The notes below the pieces were generated by a model. The model made no database searches, was not told where the DNA came from, and saw only the letters and a program-made list of their open reading frames with translations. Of a stretch of 11,027 nucleotides of DNA, positions 7,515 to 11,027 are shown one piece after another. The translations under genes were made by a program, and so were the position numbers. Origin of the DNA: Nitriliruptoraceae bacterium (lineage in GTDB: Bacteria; Actinomycetota; Nitriliruptoria; Nitriliruptorales; Nitriliruptoraceae); the NCBI GenBank assembly GCA_007117945.1, contig SKTN01000211.1, positions 1-11,027 on the forward strand, given 5' to 3'. Within the stretch, counting starts at the first letter, position 1, and each line of letters begins with the position of its first letter.

Positions 7515-8212
7515 GCGCCGGCCGCCGTGCGCAGGGCGTCGAGCACGATGGCGGCGGAGGTGGCACCGGGATCCTGGTGGCCGATGCTCCGGGCACCGAG
7601 GTAGCTGGCGCGGCCGCGGCGGGCCTGCAGCGGCACCGTGGCCAGGGCGCCGTCCTCGGCCGCCCCCACCGCCAGGCGGAGCATGCCCGCGAGATCGGCG
7701 CCGGAGCCGGCGGCGTCCGTCGCCCGCCGCGAGGCGGGTGCCAGGGCGTCCACCATGGTCTTGTCGCCCACCTCGGCGGCACCGAGCTGCTGGACGGCGT
7801 CGAGGGCGGCGACGAGTGCCTGTGCGAGGTCGCCGGGGGCAGCGGGTGCGTCGGGGGGCAGGCTGCGGCCCAGCGCGGTGAACCAGGTGCCGTACAGGGG
7901 GCCGCTGGCACCGCCGACGGAGCGGGACAGGGCGTGCCCGACGGCGCTGACCAGTCGGGCGGCGCTGGCACCCTCCTGGTCGCCGATGGCCGACAGGGCG
8001 GCACGCGCGCCCCGGGTCATGTTCGCGCCGTGGTCCGCGTCGCCGATGGCCGCGTCCAGTTCGGTGAGCCGGGCCTCCGAGGCCCGCAGCCGCCGGTCCA
8101 TCTCCGCGATCCAGCGGTGCACGAGCGCCGGGTCGAGGTGGGTCGAGGGCGCGGCAGTGGACCCCTCGGCGGAGGGGAGGGACGCGCGCGAAGCGCCGTT
8201 CGGGGTGCTCAC
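7511..8212 (-). CDS. Second DhaL-like dihydroxyacetone kinase subunit, coupled to the IclR gene
   Basis: This 233-residue protein is of the DhaL (Dak phosphatase/DAK2) family, the nucleotide-binding subunit of Dha kinase. It keeps the magnesium/ADP signature LDAAIGDADHGANM, with D53, D58 and D60 matching the three metal-binding aspartates of DhaL. It also keeps VGGASGPLYG (99-108), GDKTMVDAL (149-157) and RASYLGARSIGHQDPGAT (201-218), so nothing indicates loss of catalysis. It has a 25-residue Ser/Ala-rich N-terminal extension that the + strand dhaL lacks. The GTG start has GGGAGGT 6 nt upstream. Its stop overlaps the IclR start by ATGA. Full conservation means it could be a working kinase subunit; its coupling to the regulator rather than to dhaK or dhaM suggests a sensory or co-regulator role, by analogy with E. 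coli DhaL acting on DhaR. That role is inference. Confidence 0.93.
   Translation of the reverse strand: MSTPNGASRASLPSAEGSTAAPSTHLDPALVHRWIAEMDRRLRASEARLTELDAAIGDADHGANMTRGARAALSAIGDQEGASAARLVSAVGHALSRSVGGASGPLYGTWFTALGRSLPPDAPAAPGDLAQALVAALDAVQQLGAAEVGDKTMVDALAPASRRATDAAGSGADLAGMLRLAVGAAEDGALATVPLQARRGRASYLGARSIGHQDPGATSAAIVLDALRTAAGA
7556..7609 (-). repeat. 54-nt inverted similarity shared with + strand dhaL
   Basis: Read on the minus strand, this segment matches 9927-9980 of the + strand dhaL at 47 of 54 positions. It encodes the same ASYLGxRSIGHQDPGATS motif. The two genes therefore carry a local, imperfect inverted repeat about 2.3 kb apart, which flanks the IclR-distal part of the locus and dhaK. 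Shared protein constraint plus GC-biased codon use may be enough to explain it. Confidence 0.7.
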
Positions 8213-8220
8213 GTCCGGAC
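8213..8220. promoter_or_regulatory. Palindrome GTCCGGAC, copy 1 (possible operator)
   Basis: This perfect 8-bp palindrome sits directly before the GTG start of the minus-strand dhaL-like gene and touches its Shine-Dalgarno sequence. The same 8-mer recurs at 8301-8308, so the two copies bracket the promoter region. I saw no third copy in the window. Assignment as a binding site for the IclR regulator is inference. Confidence 0.4.
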
Positions 8221-8225
8221 CTCCC
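8219..8225 (-). promoter_or_regulatory. Ribosome binding site of the minus-strand dhaL-like gene
   Basis: GGGAGGT on the minus strand, 6 nt before the GTG start, is close to an ideal Shine-Dalgarno sequence and supports that start over later codons. Confidence 0.75.
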
Positions 8226-8229
8226 TCGA

Positions 8230-8241
8230 GGTGTTGACACC
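8230..8241. promoter_or_regulatory. Inverted repeat GGTGT-TG-ACACC overlapping both promoters
   Basis: Five-bp arms separated by TG contain the + strand TTGACA and one end of the minus-strand TAGGGT. A protein bound here would cover both candidate promoters, so it is a second operator candidate. The regulator is not identified by the sequence. Confidence 0.4.
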
Positions 8242-8262
8242 CTAGCTGCCCGGTGCTTGCAT
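8234..8262 (+). promoter_or_regulatory. Candidate promoter of dhaKLM
   Basis: A perfect -35 hexamer TTGACA (8234-8239) is followed after 17 bp by TTGCAT (8257-8262), a weak -10. The -35 is striking in such GC-rich DNA; the poor -10 fits a promoter that needs activation or is tightly controlled. A transcript from here would have a leader of about 110 nt before the dhaK ATG. Confidence 0.45.
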
Positions 8263-8267
8263 ACGTA
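8239..8267 (-). promoter_or_regulatory. Candidate promoter of the dhaL-like/iclR operon
   Basis: On the minus strand, TAGGGT (8244-8239) matches TANNNT, and TTACGT lies 18 bp upstream of it as a partial -35. The -10 lies 26 nt before the GTG start and shares a base with the + strand TTGACA, so the two polymerases would compete. Confidence 0.4.
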
Positions 8268-8300
8268 ACGTTCGGTGATGTCGAAACCTATTCGGGCAGC
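8245..8300. repeat. Inverted repeat GCTGCCCG / CGGGCAGC in the divergent region
   Basis: Eight-bp arms at 8245-8252 and 8293-8300 are separated by 40 bp. The interior carries further small symmetric elements: TACGTA (8262-8267), AACGTT (8267-8272), and alternating TTCG (8271), CGAA (8282) and TTCG (8291). GGGCAGC also recurs at 8321 and 8371. This is the most AT-rich and most patterned stretch of the locus and is probably where regulators bind. Confidence 0.45.
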
Positions 8301-8308
8301 GTCCGGAC
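8301..8308. promoter_or_regulatory. Palindrome GTCCGGAC, copy 2 (possible operator)
   Basis: This is identical to the palindrome at 8213-8220; the centres are 88 bp apart, about eight helical turns. It lies in the predicted dhaK leader, downstream of the candidate promoter, so binding here would act as a roadblock or allow looping to copy 1. Confidence 0.4.
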
Positions 8309-8315
8309 ACGGAGG

Positions 8316-8334
8316 CGGGAGGGCAGCCCTCCCG
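8316..8334 (+). promoter_or_regulatory. Leader hairpin upstream of dhaK
   Basis: CGGGAGGGC-A-GCCCTCCCG is a perfect 9-bp-arm inverted repeat in the predicted 5' leader, ending 45 nt before the dhaK ATG. As RNA it would fold with a three-base loop. It could be an operator in DNA or an attenuator or mRNA-stability hairpin in RNA. The left arm contains GGGAGGG, itself Shine-Dalgarno-like. Confidence 0.45.
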
Positions 8335-8364
8335 TGCTGGGATGACAGCGGGTGACAGGCCCGC

Positions 8365-8373
8365 GGGAGAGGG
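8365..8373 (+). promoter_or_regulatory. Ribosome binding site of dhaK
   Basis: GGGAGAGGG, 6 nt before the ATG, is a good Shine-Dalgarno region and confirms the dhaK start. Confidence 0.7.
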
Positions 8374-8379
8374 CAGCAG

Positions 8380-9378
8380 ATGAAGAAGCTGATCAACGGC
8401 ACCGACGACGTCGTGGCCGAGGCACTGCAGGGCATGGAGCAGGCGCACCCGGAGCTCAAGATCAACCACGAGCTCAAGGTCATCGTCCGGGGTGACGCGC
8501 CGGTGCAGGGCAAGGTCGGCGTCATCTCCGGTGGTGGCTCCGGCCACGAGCCGATGCACGGCGGTTTCGTGGGCAGGGGCATGCTCGACGCCGCCTGTCC
8601 CGGTGAGGTCTTCACCTCGCCGACGCCGGATCAGATGCTGGAGGCCACCAAGGCCGTCGATGGCGGCGCCGGGGTGCTCCACATCGTCAAGAACTACACC
8701 GGGGACGTCCTGAACTTCGAGATGGCCGCGGAGCTCGCCCAGGCCGATGGCATCGACGTCGCGTCCGTGGTGATCGACGACGACGTCGCCGTGCAGGACT
8801 CAAGCTTCACCGCGGGACGCCGTGGTGTGGGCGCGACCGTCCTGGCGGAGAAGATCTGTGGTGCAGCCGCGGAGGCGGGCAAGGACCTCGCCACGGTCAC
8901 GGAGCTGTGCGAGCGGGTCAACGCCCAGGGGCGCTCGATGGGGATGGCCCTGACCTCCTGCACCGTGCCGGCGGCGGGCAAGCCCACCTTCGAGCTCGGT
9001 GACGACGAGATGGAGATCGGCATCGGGATCCACGGCGAGCCTGGCCGCGAACGCCGCCCCGTGACGACCGCAGCTGAGGTCGCCAAGCAGCTGGTCGATC
9101 CGATCCTGGCCGACCTGCCCTACGAGCGGGGCGAGAAGGCGCTGGTGTTCGTCAACTCGATGGGCGGCACGCCGCTGATCGAGCTCTACATCCTCTACAA
9201 CGAGGTGGTGAAGCTCCTCGCCGAGCACGGCATCGAGATCGCCCGCAACCTCGTCGGTCCCTACATCACCTCGCTGGAGATGCAGGGTGCCTCGGTCACG
9301 CTCCTCAAGCTCGACGACGAGATGACCGGCTACTGGGACGCCGCGGTCGAGACCCCCGCGCTGCGGTGGGGGGCCTGA
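8380..9378 (+). CDS. dhaK: Dihydroxyacetone kinase, Dha-binding subunit DhaK
   Basis: DhaK holds dihydroxyacetone covalently and, with DhaL and DhaM, converts it to dihydroxyacetone phosphate using PEP as the final phosphate source. The 332-residue length is typical of the PEP-dependent type. The catalytic residues fall on the same numbers as in the E. coli enzyme: H56 in GGGSGHEPMHGG, D109 in KNYTGDVLN, and H218 in GIGIHGEPG, the histidine that forms the hemiaminal bond with the substrate. The C-terminus ends at the K domain, so it is not a fused ATP-dependent DAK1-DAK2 kinase. It is the first gene of a + strand operon; dhaL starts 2 bp after its stop. It diverges from the dhaL-like/iclR operon across a 167-bp control region. 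Confidence 0.97.
   Translation: MKKLINGTDDVVAEALQGMEQAHPELKINHELKVIVRGDAPVQGKVGVISGGGSGHEPMHGGFVGRGMLDAACPGEVFTSPTPDQMLEATKAVDGGAGVLHIVKNYTGDVLNFEMAAELAQADGIDVASVVIDDDVAVQDSSFTAGRRGVGATVLAEKICGAAAEAGKDLATVTELCERVNAQGRSMGMALTSCTVPAAGKPTFELGDDEMEIGIGIHGEPGRERRPVTTAAEVAKQLVDPILADLPYERGEKALVFVNSMGGTPLIELYILYNEVVKLLAEHGIEIARNLVGPYITSLEMQGASVTLLKLDDEMTGYWDAAVETPALRWGA
9368..9373 (+). promoter_or_regulatory. Ribosome binding site deciding the dhaL start
   Basis: A run of six G lies 7 nt before the ATG at 9381, inside the last codons of dhaK. It favours that ATG over the in-frame GTG at 9366, which would lie within the site itself. Confidence 0.55.
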
Positions 9379-9380
9379 GT

Positions 9381-10025
9381 ATGGCGGACGCGACGGCCGT
9401 GACGGTGGAGGACCTGGTGGCGTGGGTCCACCGGTTCTCGGAGGTGATCGCCGAGCATGCCGACGAGCTGACCCAGCTCGACTCGCCCATCGGTGACGCC
9501 GACCACGGCACGAACATGCGCCGGGGCTGCCGCGCGGCCGTCGAAGCCCTGGAGGCGACCGGGCCCGAGGACGTCACCGGGTTCGGTCGGGCCATCGCGA
9601 TGAAGCTGATCTCCGCCGTGGGCGGGACCTCCGGTCCCCTCTACGGCAGCTTCTTCCTGGCCTTCGGGACCGCCGGTGGTGCCACGCACACCCTGGACGA
9701 CGCCGGCACCGTCGCGGCCCTGCGGGCAGCGGTGGACGCCGTCGCCGCGCGGGGCAAGGCCGAGCCCGGGGACAAGACCATGCTCGACGCCCTTATCCCG
9801 GCGGTGGAGGCCATGGAGGCCTCCCTGGAGGCGGGCGGCAGCCTCAGGGACGCGATGGCCGCCGGCACCACCGCCGCGGAGGAGGGCATGCACGCCACCA
9901 CGCCGATGATCGCCCGCAAGGGGCGTGCGAGCTACCTCGGTGAGCGCAGCATCGGGCACCAGGATCCGGGCGCCACCTCCTCGTGGCTGCTCGTACGGTC
10001 GGCAGCGGAGACGCTGGCGGCCTGA
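9381..10025 (+). CDS. dhaL: Dihydroxyacetone kinase, ADP-binding subunit DhaL
   Basis: DhaL carries a tightly held ADP that is phosphorylated by DhaM and passes the phosphate to Dha on DhaK. The product has 214 residues, the usual length for a free-standing DhaL. The magnesium-nucleotide signature is LDSPIGDADHGTNM, with D34, D39 and D41. Further conserved blocks are VGGTSGPLYG, GDKTMLDAL and RASYLGERSIGHQDPGAT. I chose the ATG with the poly-G Shine-Dalgarno sequence; the GTG 15 bp upstream would overlap the dhaK stop. It follows dhaK by 2 bp, so the two are co-translated. It differs from the minus-strand paralogue by lacking the N-terminal extension, and its operon position makes it the likely catalytic partner of DhaK. 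Confidence 0.97.
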   Translation: MADATAVTVEDLVAWVHRFSEVIAEHADELTQLDSPIGDADHGTNMRRGCRAAVEALEATGPEDVTGFGRAIAMKLISAVGGTSGPLYGSFFLAFGTAGGATHTLDDAGTVAALRAAVDAVAARGKAEPGDKTMLDALIPAVEAMEASLEAGGSLRDAMAAGTTAAEEGMHATTPMIARKGRASYLGERSIGHQDPGATSSWLLVRSAAETLAA

Positions 10026-10035
10026 GTTCGCCTCA

Positions 10036-10076
10036 CCTGGACCGAGCCACCGTCTCCCGCGGCGGCTCGGTCCGGG
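10036..10076 (+). terminator. Intra-operon hairpin between dhaL and dhaM
   Basis: A 13-bp stem (CCTGGACCGAGCC against GGCTCGGTCCGGG, one G-U pair) closes a 15-nt interior that can add three more pairs. It starts 11 nt after the dhaL stop and ends 36 nt before dhaM. No U-tract follows. It may partly terminate or stabilise the dhaKL message so that DhaM is made in lower amount; a pure terminator is less likely because dhaM belongs to the same pathway. Confidence 0.55.
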
Positions 10077-10112
10077 ATGGGGTCCCGCAGCACCCCGCGA
10101 CCGGAGCCCGAG

Positions 10113-11027
10113 ATGACCGTCGGCATCGTGATCGTCTCCCACAGCGCGGCGCTGGCCGCCGCCGCGGCCGAGCTCGCGCGGGAGATGGCCGGTGAGCGGC
10201 TGCGGCTGGCCCTGGCCGGTGGGGTGGACGACGACCAGGCCCCCCTCGGCACCGATGCCACCAAGGTCATGGCGGCGGTGGAGGAGGTGGACAGCGAGGA
10301 CGGGGTGCTGGTCCTGATGGACCTCGGTTCCGCGGTCCTGTCCGCGGAGATGGCCCTCGATCTGCTCCCACCGGAGATCGCGGGACGGGTGGAGCTGTGC
10401 GAGGCCCCCATCGTCGAGGGGCTGATCGCGGCCGCGGTGCAGGCGGCCGCCGGGGCACCCCTGGCCGAGGTCGTCGCCGAGGCCCGCAACGGGCTCCTCG
10501 CCAAGGCGAGCCACCTCGGTGTCGAGGTGACCGGCCGTGGCGCACCGGCGGCGGACGAGGTCGGCCCCGGGCCGGGCCCCGACGGCGCCGGGGGAGCCGC
10601 CGACGGGCAGGAGGCCCGCCGCGTCCACCTCACGGTCCCCAACGTCCTCGGCTTCCATGCGCGGCCCGCGGCCCGCATCGTCGAGGCCCTCACCGGGCTC
10701 GACGCCGAGGTGACGGTCACCGACCGCACCTCTGGTCAGGGGCCCGCGCGCGCCCGCAGCCTCAACGCCCTGATCACGCTCGGCGCGCGCCAGGGGCACG
10801 AACTGGAGCTGTGTGCCACGGGACCCGACGCCGCGGCGGCGCTGGAGCGGCTCACCGCCCTGGTGGAGGACAACCTCGGTGACCCACCCGACGACGAGGT
10901 GGCCGCCGACCGGGCCCCTGCGGGGCCGGGCGGGGCCGTCGCCACCGGGGGGGAGGTCGGCGGGCGCGGTGCCGCCACGTCCGCGGGGACCGCCGGCGGG
11001 GTCAGCGCCACGGGTGAGCCCGGGGTG
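10113..11027 (+). CDS. dhaM: Phosphoryl-donor subunit DhaM with EIIA-Man and HPr domains (3'-truncated)
   Basis: DhaM receives phosphate from the PTS (PEP, enzyme I, HPr) and rephosphorylates ADP on DhaL. The 305 visible residues run to the window edge without a stop. Residues 1-130 are the EIIA-mannose-like domain, with active-site H10 in GIVIVSHS and the conserved VLVLMDLGSAVLSAEM. After a Gly/Pro/Ala linker (about 141-168), residues 170-256 form an HPr domain with phospho-histidine H182 in GFHARPAARIV and a Ser46-like S216 in ARSLNALITLGARQG. From about 257 the chain is low-complexity Gly/Ala and may be a second linker leading to an enzyme I-like domain, as in E. coli DhaM; that part is not in the window. 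The start is supported by GGAG 6 nt upstream. The 87-bp gap after dhaL holds a hairpin. Confidence 0.95.
   Translation, partial: MTVGIVIVSHSAALAAAAAELAREMAGERLRLALAGGVDDDQAPLGTDATKVMAAVEEVDSEDGVLVLMDLGSAVLSAEMALDLLPPEIAGRVELCEAPIVEGLIAAAVQAAAGAPLAEVVAEARNGLLAKASHLGVEVTGRGAPAADEVGPGPGPDGAGGAADGQEARRVHLTVPNVLGFHARPAARIVEALTGLDAEVTVTDRTSGQGPARARSLNALITLGARQGHELELCATGPDAAAALERLTALVEDNLGDPPDDEVAADRAPAGPGGAVATGGEVGGRGAATSAGTAGGVSATGEPGV

Noticed and set aside
7515..8615. The IclR reading frame is open upstream to 8615, giving a 625-residue protein
   Set aside because: The upstream part is Arg/Pro/Gly-rich noise antisense to dhaK and out of frame with the dhaL-like gene. The ATG overlapping the dhaL-like stop begins exactly at the family N-terminus.
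9330..10799. 489-residue minus-strand frame opposite dhaL and dhaM
   Set aside because: It is antisense to strongly conserved coding sequence and has low-complexity Gly/Arg/His composition.
1..11027. CRISPR array, tRNA or rRNA gene, insertion sequence or attachment site
   Set aside because: No regularly spaced repeats, cloverleaf-like sequence, transposase motifs or terminal repeats were found by eye on either strand.

Overview
The window comes from a very GC-rich bacterium (above 70% GC by eye, strong G/C at third codon positions, GTG starts, long antisense open frames). ClpX and valyl-tRNA synthetase lie close together, which is typical of Actinomycetota. An actinobacterium is the best guess; the sequence does not show which class.

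Left part (1-3813, + strand): the 3' two-thirds of clpX, then a PLP-dependent serine/threonine dehydratase-like gene, then two membrane-protein genes of unknown function. These two are a multi-pass DUF2157-like protein and a single-pass protein with a beta-propeller-like outer domain, and their reading frames overlap by ATGA. A 15-bp perfect GC hairpin, entered through a small 11-bp tandem repeat, closes this block. Next comes a complete class I valyl-tRNA synthetase gene, valS (4008-6728). It meets a minus-strand operon head to head with only 9 bp between the stop codons.

Right part (6738-11027): a dihydroxyacetone (Dha) phosphorylation locus of the PEP-dependent type. On the + strand are dhaK (Dha-binding subunit), dhaL (ADP/ATP-binding subunit) and dhaM (multidomain phosphoryl donor with EIIA-mannose and HPr domains, cut by the window end). 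In the expected pathway, phosphate passes from PEP through the general PTS to DhaM, then to ADP held by DhaL, then to Dha held on His218 of DhaK.

On the minus strand, diverging from dhaK, is a second complete DhaL-like gene. It overlaps an IclR-family regulator by 4 bp (ATGA). The 167-bp divergent region holds candidate overlapping promoters, two copies of the palindrome GTCCGGAC, other small inverted repeats, and a 9-bp-arm hairpin in the dhaK leader.

The most interesting point is the coupling of an extra, apparently catalytically intact DhaL to an IclR regulator beside a full dhaKLM operon. It resembles known cases in which a Dha kinase subunit (E. coli DhaL with DhaR) or a paralogue (Lactococcus DhaQ with DhaS) controls the transcription factor. 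Here the regulator family is different. No tRNA, rRNA, CRISPR array, insertion sequence or transposase was seen.
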